Shown here: piece after piece, positions 50,968 to 60,713 of the stretch | Layout: each line of letters opens with the position of its first letter | How positions within the stretch are numbered: the stretch's first letter is position 1 | Assembly: GCF_009746625.1 (NCBI RefSeq) | Contig: NZ_VWXL01000069.1 | Span: forward strand, 1-64,000 | Direction of reading: 5' to 3' | DNA length: 64,000 nt | From: Caproicibacter fermentans | Lineage (GTDB): Bacteria > Bacillota > Clostridia > Oscillospirales > Acutalibacteraceae | Notes under the pieces: model-generated | What the model was told of the DNA's origin: nothing | What the model saw: only the letters and a program-made list of their open reading frames with translations | Databases searched by the model: none | Position numbers and translations under genes: made by a program

Positions 50968-52431
50968 AGTAAATTCGCTCCTTTTTATAAGATCCATGCG
51001 TGTCAGGCACGCCTTGATCATCCGTACGCGGTCACGACTGACCGCATAAAACTTTTTCGCCGCGTCGTCCTGATCTGTTTTTGCCCGGCGCACCGCTGTT
51101 TCGAGCATAAAACGGGGATAAGGGGAGCCGCGGAGGATGCTTTGCAAGATTTTCGTCGAAAGGTCGGGCGGCAGCGGGTCCTTGGAGGCAATCGGTGATT
51201 TCAGTGCTTTGCTGATGAGCCAGATCGGCATCTGTTTGTCCGCCGGAGAGAGCTGCATATCCCTGTGATGCTGCTGAATACGGTCCATTATCGTTCCGAA
51301 AGAATTGTGTTCGAATATCTTGATGGCCAAACGGCTGCTGTTTGGTTTCACGCCGAGAATGTAAAACTCCGTGCCTTGATCGATCCCAAAGCCTTTCCAG
51401 TCGGCTTCCTTGCCCTGTGAAAGCTGACTGAAAACAGATGCAAGCGCCTGTTCCTGCGATTGACGTTCGTTCCGCTCCGCTTCGGATGGATCTTCCGCCG
51501 GCAAAGAGAAAAAACCAGCCCCGGTGTTGAATGCCTGCAGATACGGCTTTTCGGATTCCGCCGTCATAGCCCAGAAAAGGAGCGTCATACCGTCAAGCAT
51601 CTGTTTATGAGCCGGTACGGAAGTGAGATAATTGAACGCCTTGGTATATTTCTCCATAATCTCCTGTGACACGGAACTGTTATAGGATTCCCTTCGGCCA
51701 TAAGACCAGAAAGCCGGCGACTTTAGGCAAACAATGTTCACGCCGGTGGCAAGCCCGCCGGATATTCCCGTAAGATTGTCGTGGATCCGGGCAATCTGGC
51801 CATACTTTCCGCTGATGCTGCACTGCCCCAACACCGCGTCGGCCGGGATCGGCCTGTTCCGCCAGTCGTTTTCCCACTTCTCTTTTACCTGCGCTTCACG
51901 ACTGAGCGGTCTTTGTGCAGCTGGGTCTTCCTGCGACGTGACAATGAATTTCGCACCGCCGTATTTTTTGCCCAGTGCCGTAAGGAACGGATTGTCAAGC
52001 TCGTTTTCCGGGTTCCAGTTTTGCAGGAAGATTTTATATGCGTCGATGATCGGAGAGCTTAATCCCTCAAGAAACGAAAGATTTTTCTCTTTGCATTTTT
52101 CAAAGGCGAGCAGGGAATTCTTCGTCGCCGAAAGCTTTTCATTCTTCTTGTCCCACTCAATGCCAAAAAGGTATTTTTCACGGTGGTCTATGGTTTCAGC
52201 CGAGATTCCGGGCACCGAGTTTCGAAAAGGAAAAAACTCGTCCCGCGGAACTTCCTTCTCTTTTTTTCCGTTGAGCACAGCTTTTGTGTACGGCAAAATC
52301 TCTTTTATGGTTCCGTTGGAATGTAACACCAAATTATAATTCACGCCAACTTTGCTGTAACCGTCCGGCACAAGGCCGCTGTCCTTCTGCCGGCACAGAC
52401 AGTCGTAGTATTTGCTGAGCGCCCTTAACAT
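50590..52431 (-). CDS. cas8c: type I-C Cascade large subunit Cas8c
   Basis: 613 residues (Csd1 type). [25 protein letters not shown] is the characteristic start; further landmarks are [25 protein letters not shown] and [29 protein letters not shown]. It recognises the PAM and the non-target strand region. It overlaps cas5 upstream by 7 bases and cas7 downstream. Confidence 0.95.
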   Translation of the reverse strand: [613 protein letters not shown]

Positions 52432-53102
52432 AGCAGCCCCTTGGCATACTTCGCCACATCGATAACACCGTTTATCATATGGGGGCGGTAAAAGCGCGGT
52501 TCAGCGGAATCCAGACTTTTGCCGGTTTTATCTTTTTTATACTGAAGATCGTAAAGCATATACCCGAGGTCAACGTCGCCCGTGATCGGGCTTTGCGGAA
52601 TTTTGTCGGTCAGCGTGATTCGCGCGGGAAATTCCCTGCAGCCGAGGCACGGCTGAGCGAAATGCTGCCCTTTACGGAGCCGTCGCAGCAGAATGTTGCA
52701 GCACTTTTCCGGGGTCTGATTCTCGTCTTTTTCGTCCGTCAGCTCAAAGTGTGCCTCAACGCCGTAAAGAACATTTTTCAGCAGAAGGCTCGCCCGCTGG
52801 CTGATACATTCCTTTGTATAAATGCTGATGTCGTCTGCCATGCCGTCCATCTGCTTTTTCACAGCAGATGGAAGCAGTTTTTCGCTGACCTCGTTTCGCC
52901 TGATGTTGACGAACTGCACGGGCCTCAGCACATAGATCGTGTCAATGATGTATTTCATACCAGGGTGCCAGTAGATATTGGAAATTAGTCCGGTCAAAGC
53001 GCTCGGCGTCGGCACATCGTAGGAAACTCGTTCCACTTTCATCTCAGGCCTGCTGAAAAGTGCGTAGTCGCCTTCGATGAGAATCTTGATTCCGTAACCC
53101 AT
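52425..53102 (-). CDS. cas5: type I-C crRNA endonuclease/Cascade subunit Cas5
   Basis: 225 residues (Cas5d). GYGIKILIEGDYALFSRPEMKVERVSYDVPTPSALTGLISNIYWHPG is the family N-terminus with RRM fold. In type I-C, which lacks Cas6, Cas5 cuts the crRNA precursor within the repeat; His/Lys/Tyr candidates lie in the N-terminal half. It follows cas3 by 36 bases. Confidence 0.95.
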   Translation of the reverse strand: MGYGIKILIEGDYALFSRPEMKVERVSYDVPTPSALTGLISNIYWHPGMKYIIDTIYVLRPVQFVNIRRNEVSEKLLPSAVKKQMDGMADDISIYTKECISQRASLLLKNVLYGVEAHFELTDEKDENQTPEKCCNILLRRLRKGQHFAQPCLGCREFPARITLTDKIPQSPITGDVDLGYMLYDLQYKKDKTGKSLDSAEPRFYRPHMINGVIDVAKYAKGLLC

Positions 53103-53138
53103 TGGAAACCTCCTTAATCTTTCTTATCATAGGTAATT

Positions 53139-55322
53139 TCACCAGATGTCGGCTTCATTGTTTTCAAACAGAATTCCGCTTTCTCTGCTGTAATACCGCT
53201 CGCAGCCAAGGTAGCGGATTCCTTTTTCGTCACAGACAGCGCCGGCCTTGGTCAGTTTCTCAAATTCGTATGGGCGCAGCGAAATTGAATACTTCTGGAG
53301 CCGCCTCACGGCGGCCATCCCGCCGTAGGCGGCAGCTTTCAGCAGCGGCATAACCGTCTCCCTGTTTTCTTCGGTAACGATCACGAGCGGCTGCGTGTTT
53401 TCGTCAATCAGGCGAAAATCGCGGGCATATCGGGCGTAATTGAATCCGAATCCGTCAATGCCGCAGGAAGCGGGGGAGAACGCCGCTTTGAAATCCATCG
53501 ATTTTCTGCTGTCAAGCGTATAGGCATAAAGCCGGTTAAAGTAAAACTCGACTGCTTCTGGAGAAGCAACATCGTCATATCTTTGAAACACTTCGCGGCA
53601 GAACGATTGCTGAATCATAAATTCATTGCTTTTGGGCCGCAGGTCTTCCTCCTCAAACTCAAAGGCGTATGTTTTGCAGTCCCGCTTTTTGCCCTCACGG
53701 TTGCAGCGCCCGGCAGTTTGGAGCAGATTGTCAAGCCCTGCAAGTTCGCGGAAAACAAGGTCGAAATCCAAATCTACGCCTGCTTCGATAAGCGATGTGG
53801 AGACCAGGCAGAAATGTTCGCGATTTGCAAGGGAATCCCTCACTTCGGCGATGACCCTGCTGCGGTCGTCGTGGGTCATGTAGGTCGAGAGATGATACTT
53901 TTTCCCCGGCAGCAGTTGATAAATCCGTCTTGCGGCCCTGCGGGAATTGACAACGATGAGCGAATTTTCAGCCTCCGCCGCGAGACCTGCCAGCTTTTCC
54001 GACGAGCGCCGTCCAAGAGATTCGATTTTGCAGCGGTCAAAAATGGGAAAACTGCTTTTGTCTTCCGTCAGGTCGAGGGATTTTACACCTCCGCAGCCGA
54101 ATTCGCGCATCCATGTGTGAAAATCGGGCATGGTGGCCGTCATGAAGACCGCTTCGCAGTGATATCTCTGGGTCAGAATCCGCACAGCTTCCAGACATGG
54201 CTGAAAAAACAGGCTGGGGAACATATGTGCTTCGTCGAACACGATGACGCTGTCGGCAATATTGTGCAGTTTGCGGAGCTCGCTGCCGCGGTTGCCGTAA
54301 ATCGATTCAAAGAACTGCACGTTGGTTGTCACAACAATGGATGCGTCCCAGTTTTCAGCCGTTCGTTTGAGTCTTTTGCGCATAGCGGCGTCTTGAACGG
54401 ATTCGTAATCAAAGTTGCAGTGGTGTTCCAAAATGGTTTCGGCTCCAAAGATGTCTTTGAACACCTTCGCATTCTGTTCAATGATGCTTGTGTAAGGAAT
54501 CACATAGATAATGTGCTTTTTATGAGACCGAATTGCTCTTTCGAGCGCGAACTGCATGCTGGTGAGCGTCTTGCCGCTTCCCGTGGGCATATGAATCAGA
54601 TAAATGTCGGCCTTTTCATCCGCGTGTGATATGACCTGCCTGCGCAGAGCCTCACGGGCTCGTTTGACGGGAGTATCCGCCTGAAACTGCGCAATATGCT
54701 GATTCATCAGATCGCAGCACGCCATGAAGTCTGCATGAATCCCCCGTTCCTTTCGGCCGCTGCAGAATTCTTCCGTGTCAAGATAATCGGCATCGGTCAG
54801 ACAGGAAAACATCATCCGTGTCCAAAAAGCGTATTCTTTTTTAATATCGTCCGCGCTGCTGCCGTTCCTGCAAACGGCATCTTTCGCGGGGAAGGCGTTG
54901 ATTTCAGTTAGTGCAAGCTCGCCTTTGCAGGCGGTAAAATCCTGCTGTTCTCTTTTCATGCGTCCGAGAAGTGTCGGTTCGTCTTCCGAATCGGTTCGGT
55001 TGCCCACATCCGGCAGACCGCTGTGGTGCCCGGCAATGCAATATGCCCCCGACTCCGGCCACTTCATTTCGAGCCAACGTCTTGCTCCGGCAATCGAGTG
55101 CTCCACAGACAGCTTTTCACCGTGCAGGCGGCGCTGAAAATCGGTCTGGTATTTTCCCGCATCGTGCAGCAGTCCGAGATCTTCGGCATATTCCTCCGTG
55201 CACCATTCCGCAGAAAATTTCTTTACAAGCTTTGCAACATTTTCGGAATGTTCTTTTATGGTCTGCCACTTTTCCTCGTTTTCCCCTTCAAGGGTATGTG
55301 CATAGTAAACCGGACGTTCCAT
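53139..55322 (-). CDS. cas3: CRISPR helicase-nuclease Cas3
   Basis: 727 residues. HD nuclease domain at the N-terminus (LGLLHDAGKYQTDFQRR, AGHHSGLPDV), then SF2 helicase (Walker A IHMPTGSGKTLTSMQFA, VIFDEAH-type DSVIVFDEAHMFPSL, FMTATMPDF, SLIEAGVDLDFD, QTAGRCNREGK). It degrades target DNA after Cascade recruitment. ATG at 55322 (MERPVYYAH) follows GGGAG; an ATG 11 codons earlier is less likely. First gene of the cas operon. Confidence 0.97.
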   Translation of the reverse strand: MERPVYYAHTLEGENEEKWQTIKEHSENVAKLVKKFSAEWCTEEYAEDLGLLHDAGKYQTDFQRRLHGEKLSVEHSIAGARRWLEMKWPESGAYCIAGHHSGLPDVGNRTDSEDEPTLLGRMKREQQDFTACKGELALTEINAFPAKDAVCRNGSSADDIKKEYAFWTRMMFSCLTDADYLDTEEFCSGRKERGIHADFMACCDLMNQHIAQFQADTPVKRAREALRRQVISHADEKADIYLIHMPTGSGKTLTSMQFALERAIRSHKKHIIYVIPYTSIIEQNAKVFKDIFGAETILEHHCNFDYESVQDAAMRKRLKRTAENWDASIVVTTNVQFFESIYGNRGSELRKLHNIADSVIVFDEAHMFPSLFFQPCLEAVRILTQRYHCEAVFMTATMPDFHTWMREFGCGGVKSLDLTEDKSSFPIFDRCKIESLGRRSSEKLAGLAAEAENSLIVVNSRRAARRIYQLLPGKKYHLSTYMTHDDRSRVIAEVRDSLANREHFCLVSTSLIEAGVDLDFDLVFRELAGLDNLLQTAGRCNREGKKRDCKTYAFEFEEEDLRPKSNEFMIQQSFCREVFQRYDDVASPEAVEFYFNRLYAYTLDSRKSMDFKAAFSPASCGIDGFGFNYARYARDFRLIDENTQPLVIVTEENRETVMPLLKAAAYGGMAAVRRLQKYSISLRPYEFEKLTKAGAVCDEKGIRYLGCERYYSRESGILFENNEADIW

Positions 55323-55491
55323 AGTTATCTCCCACATGAAAGCCTTAATTTCCATTTATGTAAGTACTTGGCAGCACATGATATAGCCCGTCTCTGTCAG
55401 CAGTCGAACTCCGCATTTTTGCTTAAAACACGTCGTTGCCGGGCTCCTGGGCAGAAGCTCTAACCATGCTTAGCACATACTTCCTTTTATC

Positions 55492-55520
55492 ATTATATTC
55501 TCACAAAACAGTAAATTCAA
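55492..55520 (-). promoter_or_regulatory. cas operon promoter
   Basis: On the minus strand TTGAAT (55520-55515), 17-base spacer, perfect TATAAT (55497-55492), about 170 bases upstream of the cas3 start, leaving a long 5' leader. Confidence 0.72.
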
Positions 55521-55545
55521 CGAAATATGCTAAGAAAAACTTAAA

Positions 55546-55612
55546 AATGCGGAACCAGTTCCGCATTTCATAAAAACGGACGCCTCCGGTTTTTATCTCG
55601 GAAGCGTCCGTT
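55546..55612. terminator. two adjacent terminator hairpins
   Basis: AAATGCGGAAC-CA-GTTCCGCATTT (55546-55569) and AACGGACGC...GCGTCCGTT (55575-55612) lie in tandem between the polymerase remnant and the cas promoter, isolating the cas operon. Confidence 0.78.
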
Positions 55613-55823
55613 ACTCTTTTCTATTCAGCAGAACCGCGGGCTGCACCGCAAAACTCCCGAACCTGTTTTTCAGCCGGTCCACCGCGCGGTCCAGATGTTT
55701 CAGCCGTTCCCGGCCCGCCTCATCCCGGTACAGGTTCCCCTGGGAAGGAACCGTGTCCGGAACAAGATCCGTCATGCTGATTCCGATGCTCCGGATTGGC
55801 CGTTCCCATCGGTAACCATCCAA
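55611..55823 (-). pseudogene. Y-family DNA polymerase, C-terminal remnant
   Basis: 70 codons matching the extreme C-terminus of DinB/UmuC-type polymerases: YRWERPIRSIGISMTDLVP, then LDRAVDRLKNRFGSFAVQPAVLL. The catalytic fingers/palm (about 340 residues) are missing, replaced upstream by AT-rich sequence. A terminator follows at 55575-55612. Confidence 0.78.
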
Positions 55824-56672
55824 GTTAATGCCTTATAATTTCTATAACGAATAAAGGAAGCCATTATGCTTCCTAAAAATTCTTAATAAAGGTTAAGTGG
55901 AAATATACTGCATTTTATGGGCCCAAGTGATATAAAAATAGGAGAAAATAAAATAACCCTATCAATAACTTACATTAGCTGTAAAGAATTTTGCGGATTC
56001 TTTACACTAATCAAAACGTAAAAATACGTTACGTTCCGAAGACTAATTAGTCATCAACAGGGTTGGTTTTCTGTGTTACATTAATGGTAGCATGGTAATC
56101 ATATACTTGTCAAGAATCTTGAACGTAACAGTTTTATCCAGACTGCGTTCAGGCTCTTGCTTTTTTATATCCCTTTTTACAAAAGCAAGATCGTGGACGT
56201 ACCAGTTCACGATTTCCACAACGACCGGTTGTGTACCTCTTGTCTCTGACCTTAAAAAGCCAGTTGCGTGAGGTTGGCGCACTTTGAAAACTTTAAGTAA
56301 ACCAAAACCAACATTTGAAGTACCAGTTCAAATGTTCGCGCTGATTTGCTTGCAATATGCTTGCCGAAAGAATACCGGAGTTTATTGGATCGAACCATTT
56401 CAAGTTGCGCGATGATGAGCAAATATATAAAAGAGGTGATGAAAGCTCGGAGCCAACCTCTGAACTCCCTGATAACGTGAACAACTTATCTGCACCAGAA
56501 ATGTGGGTTTGCACAGGAACGGCTTTCGGATGACAGGCAGTTTTATGTTCTCTTTGGTTGTACCAATCAGAACAGCCAGAGAGTTATCATAAAATCAAAT
56601 GCTCATAACGTGAACACTTGATTTTATGATAACAAGGGCAAAATGATGTTCACTTTGCCCCAGTACCATATT
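55824..56672. other. AT-rich stretch with inverted repeats, no clear gene
   Basis: Two minus frames of about 70 codons (56282-56076 and 56514-56293) are not recognisable; the first has a protein-like core (EIVNWYVHDLAFVKRDIKKQ) and may be a gene remnant. Inverted repeats: TGTAAAGAAT/ATTCTTTACA (55980-56006), AACGTA/TACGTT (56015-56030), and the 16-bp arms at 56584-56634. ATAACGTGAACA occurs twice (56471, 56606). The region lies between a broken polymerase gene and the 3' end of a tRNA gene. Confidence 0.5.
56584..56634. repeat. inverted repeat, 16-bp perfect arms
   Basis: GTTATCATAAAATCAA (56584-56599) and TTGATTTTATGATAAC (56619-56634) with a 19-base loop whose ends also pair. No T-run specific to either strand. 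It could be a protein-binding palindrome, a mobile-element end or a stable RNA hairpin. Confidence 0.6.
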
Positions 56673-56749
56673 TGGCGCGCCCGAAGGGATTCGAACCCCT
56701 GACCTTCTGATTCGTAGTCAGACACTCTATCCAGCTGAGCTACGAGCGC
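56673..56749 (-). tRNA. tRNA-Arg (ACG)
   Basis: 77 bases including encoded CCA. Acceptor GCGCTCG pairs with CGGGCGC (one G-T), discriminator G. D-loop AGCTCAGCTGGATAGAGT, anticodon arm CTGACTACGAATCAG with anticodon ACG, T-arm with GGTTCGAATCC. The 3' end faces the AT-rich stretch, a typical integration-site arrangement. Confidence 0.97.
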
Positions 56750-56841
56750 ATTCTGAAAGCTGCCCTTTTGGACAGCTTTATTATTATATTAGATTCAGCG
56801 AAAAAAGTCAAGTCTTTTCAGGTGTTTTTTTCAGGATCGGT

Positions 56842-57288
56842 TTAGTCCGCGTCGGACGGCGGCGCGCAGAGACAAAATCCCCACGAGGCAAGTGCCAGGG
56901 ATAAAATCGATACCAGTATGATCAGGTAGTGCAGCCCCGTCAGCATGACGGAATCCACCATCTTCCGCTTTGCCGCGCTGAAAAAGCATGCCGCCGCCAG
57001 CATGTAAAACGCGCTGAGGCCCGCCGCCGTACCGTAATTGTAACGCGTTTTCAGGAAAATCAGCAGCAGAATGGTTAAAACCGGAAGCAGGCACGAAAGC
57101 AGCAGGTAAACCAGAGCGTCGTTTGCAAACCCCATGCCGGCATATCGCGAAATCATACTGAAAACGCTCAGCGACTTGGCGCCACCGGAACCTGCGGTGT
57201 CGGCTGTCCTGCCGACGGGCAGGAACTGCATCCCAATCAGCAGCAGCTGCATTGCGATCAGCAGGATTTTCACCTGTTTTTTCAGCAT
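56842..57288 (-). CDS. small polytopic membrane protein, unknown
   Basis: 148 residues with four hydrophobic segments (KILLIAMQLLLIGMQFLPVG, LVYLLLSCLLPVLTILLLIF, GLSAFYMLAAACFF, GLHYLIILVSILSLALASWGF). GGGAGG before the ATG. No family recognised. Confidence 0.7.
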   Translation of the reverse strand: MLKKQVKILLIAMQLLLIGMQFLPVGRTADTAGSGGAKSLSVFSMISRYAGMGFANDALVYLLLSCLLPVLTILLLIFLKTRYNYGTAAGLSAFYMLAAACFFSAAKRKMVDSVMLTGLHYLIILVSILSLALASWGFCLCAPPSDAD

Positions 57289-57317
57289 CAGATCCGGCCT
57301 CCCTTTTTTGAAAAGAA

Positions 57318-57345
57318 TTCCCCTGCGCGTTTACGCGCAGGGGAA
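57318..57345 (-). terminator. terminator of ppdK
   Basis: TTCCCCTGCGCG-TTTA-CGCGCAGGGGAA, 12-bp perfect stem 24 bases after the ppdK stop; on the minus strand followed by TTCTTTTC. Confidence 0.82.
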
Positions 57346-57368
57346 ACTGAAAGCTTTAGAAGCAGAAA

Positions 57369-60029
57369 TCAGGCTTTCGCCCTTTTCTCCTTAATTGCAG
57401 CCTGCGCAGCCGCCAGACGCGCGATCGGCACGCGGAACGGCGAGCAGGAAACGTAATTGAGACCCGCGAAATGGCAGAACTCCACGGAAGACGGATCGCC
57501 GCCGTGTTCGCCGCAGATGCCAAGGTGGATATCCGGGCGGGTGGCGCGGCCGTCGGCCACCGCCATCTTGATCAGTTTGCCGACGCCCACCTGGTCAAGG
57601 TGCGCGAACGGATCGGATTCATAGATCTTGTTCTCGTAGTAGGAATCGAGGAACTTGCCGGCATCGTCGCGGCTGAATCCAAAGGTCATCTGGGTCAGGT
57701 CGTTCGTGCCGAAGCTGAAGAACTCGGCTTCCTTGGCGATATCGCCCGCGGTCAGAGCGGCGCGCGGAATCTCGATCATGGTGCCGACCTGATATTTCAG
57801 ATCCACGCCGGCTTCCTTGATGATCCTGTCGGCTGTGGATGTTACGATATCTTTCACAAATTTGAGCTCCTTGATTTCGCCGACCAGCGGAATCATGATG
57901 TTCGGCTCGGTTTTGAATTCCGGATGCTTTTTGTTCACGTTGATTGCCGCATTGATCACAGCGGTGGTCTGCATTTCCGCGATTTCCGGATAGGAAACAG
58001 ACAGACGGCATCCGCGGTGGCCCATCATCGGGTTGAATTCATGCAGGCTGGAGATGACGTTCTTGAGCTCTTCGACGGTGATTTTCAGTTCGCCGGCGAT
58101 CTCTTTGATATCCTCTTCCTTGGTCGGCAGGAATTCATGCAGCGGCGGATCGAGGTAACGGATAATGACCGGGCGGCCCTCCATGACCTCGTACAGGCCC
58201 TCAAAGTCGCCCTGCTGGTACGGCAGGAGCTTGGCAAGCGCAGTTTTGCGTTCCTCAACCGTCTTCGCGACGATCATCTCACGCATGGCCTTGATGCGCT
58301 CGCCCTCAAAGAACATGTGCTCCGTGCGGCACAGGCCGATGCCTTCCGCGCCGAACTCACGGGCCTGCTTCGCATCGCGCGGAGTATCGGCATTGGTGTA
58401 AACCTGCAGCTTGCGGGCTTTGTCGGCCCAGGCCATAAAGCGGCCGAAGTTGCCGGAAATGGACGCCGGAACGGTCGGGATCGCAATGTCGTACACCTTG
58501 CCGGTCGAACCGTCAATGGAGATATAGTCGCCTTCTTTTACGGTCTTGCCGGAGAGAGTAAACTGCTTCTTGTCGTAGTCGACGGTGATTTCGCCGCAGC
58601 CGGACACACAGCAGGTGCCCATGCCGCGCGCGACAACCGCCGCGTGGGAGGTCATGCCGCCGCGTACGGTCAGGATGCCCTGCGCAACCGCCATGCCTTC
58701 GATATCCTCCGGAGAGGTTTCCAGACGGACCAGGATGACTTTTTCACCCTTCGTGGCCCATTCCTTGGCGTCTTCCGCGGAGAAGACGACCTTGCCGCAG
58801 GCAGCCCCCGGAGACGCCGCGAGGCCGTGCCCGATTTCTTTCGATTTTTTCAGTACTTCCGCGTCAAACTGAGGATGCAGAAGCGCGTCAAGCTGCTTGG
58901 GTTCCACGCGGAGAACAGCCTCTTCCTCATTGATCATGCCTTCATCCACAAGGTCGCATGCAACCTTCAGAGCGGCGGCGGCGGTACGCTTGCCGTTGCG
59001 GGTCTGCAGCATGAACAGGTGGCCGTCCTCAATGGTGAACTCCATGTCCTGCATATCCTTGAAATGGTTTTCAAGTCGCGTCGCAATCTCAACGAACTGA
59101 TCGTACACCTGCGGCATCTGGTCCTTCAGATGGCTGATCGGGGACGGTGTGCGGACGCCCGCGACGACGTCTTCGCCCTGCGCGTTGATCAGGTATTCGC
59201 CGAAAAGCGCCTTTTCGCCGGTTGCCGGGTTGCGGGTAAACGCTACGCCCGTGCCGGAGTTGTCGCCGGAGTTGCCGAACGCCATCTGCTGAACATTGAC
59301 GGCGGTGCCCCACTCGTACGGAATTTCGTTCATCTTGCGGTAAACGTTTGCACGGGGGTTGTCCCAGGAACGGAAAACAGCCTTAACAGCCTCGATCAGC
59401 TGTTCCTTCGGGTCCTGCGGGAACGGCTTGTGCTCGTTATCCTCGTAAATCTTCTTGAAAACAACGACCAGCTTTTTCAGGTCTTCGGCGGTCAGGTCCA
59501 CATCGTTCTTAACGCCCTTTTCCGCCTTCATTTTATCGATCTCTTCTTCAAACAGGCTCTTGGAAACGCCCATGACGACGTCCGCGAACATCTGAACAAA
59601 CCGGCGGTAGCTGTCGTAAGCAAAACGTGCGTTGTTTGTCTTTTTCGCCAGACCTTCAACGGATTCGTCGTTGAGGCCCAGGTTCAGGATCGTGTCCATC
59701 ATGCCGGGCATGGACTGGCGCGCGCCGGAGCGGACGGATACCAGCAGCGGGTTGCTGATGTCGCCGAAGGTTTTCCCGGTGATTTTCTCCAGGCCCTTCA
59801 TATGCTCAAAAATATCCTTTTCGATATCCGCATTGATCTGGCGGCCGTCTTTGTAGTACTGGGTGCACGCGTCGGTCGTGATGGTGAAGCCCTGCGGAAC
59901 CGGCATCCCGGCCGCGGTCATTTCCGCCAGGCCCGCGCCCTTGCCGCCCAGGGTATTCTTCATCGTGGTCATGTCGCCGTGAAAAGCTCCACTGCCCTCG
60001 GAGAAATAATAAAGGAATTTATTGCTCAT
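57369..60029 (-). CDS. ppdK: pyruvate, phosphate dikinase
   Basis: Interconverts pyruvate/ATP/Pi and PEP/AMP/PPi, a key step in PPi-using anaerobic glycolysis. 886 residues from ATG 60029 (AGGAGG upstream). N-terminal ATP-grasp (TLGGKGAGLAEMTAAGMPVPQGF, GNSGDNSGTGVAFTRNPATGE), swivelling domain with phospho-His in GGMTSHAAVVARGMGTCCVSG, and C-terminal TIM barrel (GLCRTEHMFF, MIEIPRAAL, GTNDLTQMTFGFSRDD, catalytic Cys in HLGICGEHGGDP). Monocistronic. Confidence 0.98.
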   Translation of the reverse strand: MSNKFLYYFSEGSGAFHGDMTTMKNTLGGKGAGLAEMTAAGMPVPQGFTITTDACTQYYKDGRQINADIEKDIFEHMKGLEKITGKTFGDISNPLLVSVRSGARQSMPGMMDTILNLGLNDESVEGLAKKTNNARFAYDSYRRFVQMFADVVMGVSKSLFEEEIDKMKAEKGVKNDVDLTAEDLKKLVVVFKKIYEDNEHKPFPQDPKEQLIEAVKAVFRSWDNPRANVYRKMNEIPYEWGTAVNVQQMAFGNSGDNSGTGVAFTRNPATGEKALFGEYLINAQGEDVVAGVRTPSPISHLKDQMPQVYDQFVEIATRLENHFKDMQDMEFTIEDGHLFMLQTRNGKRTAAAALKVACDLVDEGMINEEEAVLRVEPKQLDALLHPQFDAEVLKKSKEIGHGLAASPGAACGKVVFSAEDAKEWATKGEKVILVRLETSPEDIEGMAVAQGILTVRGGMTSHAAVVARGMGTCCVSGCGEITVDYDKKQFTLSGKTVKEGDYISIDGSTGKVYDIAIPTVPASISGNFGRFMAWADKARKLQVYTNADTPRDAKQAREFGAEGIGLCRTEHMFFEGERIKAMREMIVAKTVEERKTALAKLLPYQQGDFEGLYEVMEGRPVIIRYLDPPLHEFLPTKEEDIKEIAGELKITVEELKNVISSLHEFNPMMGHRGCRLSVSYPEIAEMQTTAVINAAINVNKKHPEFKTEPNIMIPLVGEIKELKFVKDIVTSTADRIIKEAGVDLKYQVGTMIEIPRAALTAGDIAKEAEFFSFGTNDLTQMTFGFSRDDAGKFLDSYYENKIYESDPFAHLDQVGVGKLIKMAVADGRATRPDIHLGICGEHGGDPSSVEFCHFAGLNYVSCSPFRVPIARLAAAQAAIKEKRAKA

Positions 60030-60202
60030 TAAACTACCTCCTGAAAAAGATTTTATAATAATGTATTGAACATTCGCGGACGATCGCAAATCGCTCAACC
60101 TGTATTATATCAAATACGGGAATCAAATGCTATAACTTTTTCCAAATCACAAACATTATTTTTTCCCTGATTTCACAGAAAATTCCAGCGCATCGGCTTC
60201 GG

Positions 60203-60460
60203 TCATTCCAGCAGCCGTCCCGCATAAACAGCGTTTTCGCGCGGGACAAGTATGACATAATAATCCTTGATCCGGAGGCCCCCCCGGGTGAGTCCCAGAC
60301 TTCCGGCTCCCGGAAAATTTATGGAAAACCGGCGCGAATTCCTTCTGGTTTTCGCCTTGAATTTTACGCCGGAGTTTTGCAGAAGAGTCTGCTTTCTAAG
60401 GTACTCCCCGTAATCCGTTCCAAGGTAGACCTCGACCCAGTCCGCATGAAAAAACCTCAT
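60203..60460 (-). CDS. small conserved-looking protein, unknown
   Basis: 85 residues (MRFFHADWVEVYLGTDYGEYLRKQ...), rich in Arg/Gly, no membrane segment. AAGGGGA 8 bases before the ATG 60460. Function unknown. Confidence 0.6.
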   Translation of the reverse strand: MRFFHADWVEVYLGTDYGEYLRKQTLLQNSGVKFKAKTRRNSRRFSINFPGAGSLGLTRGGLRIKDYYVILVPRENAVYAGRLLE

Positions 60461-60713
60461 GGAAAATCCCCTTTTCAACAAAGCGCTGCCTGAGCTTCAT
60501 CATGCCGATGGCACCATCGTTTTCCATTCTTTAATTCCTTTTTTCCATTCTATTCCATATCATGACATAAGTCAATCGATTTTTAACAGATCATTGTACA
60601 AAATTTAACAGATACACCAAAATGGCTTGAAAAAAAAATTGAATATGAGATAATAGAAGCGAAGAAATTCGGTACACATGAATACGCAAACCCCAAGATA
60701 CGGAGGAATCAGC

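Noticed and set aside
57471-60032. 853-codon plus-strand frame antisense to ppdK
   Set aside because: Mirror of a highly biased, GC-rich coding strand; no ribosome site and no family similarity, while ppdK is unmistakable.
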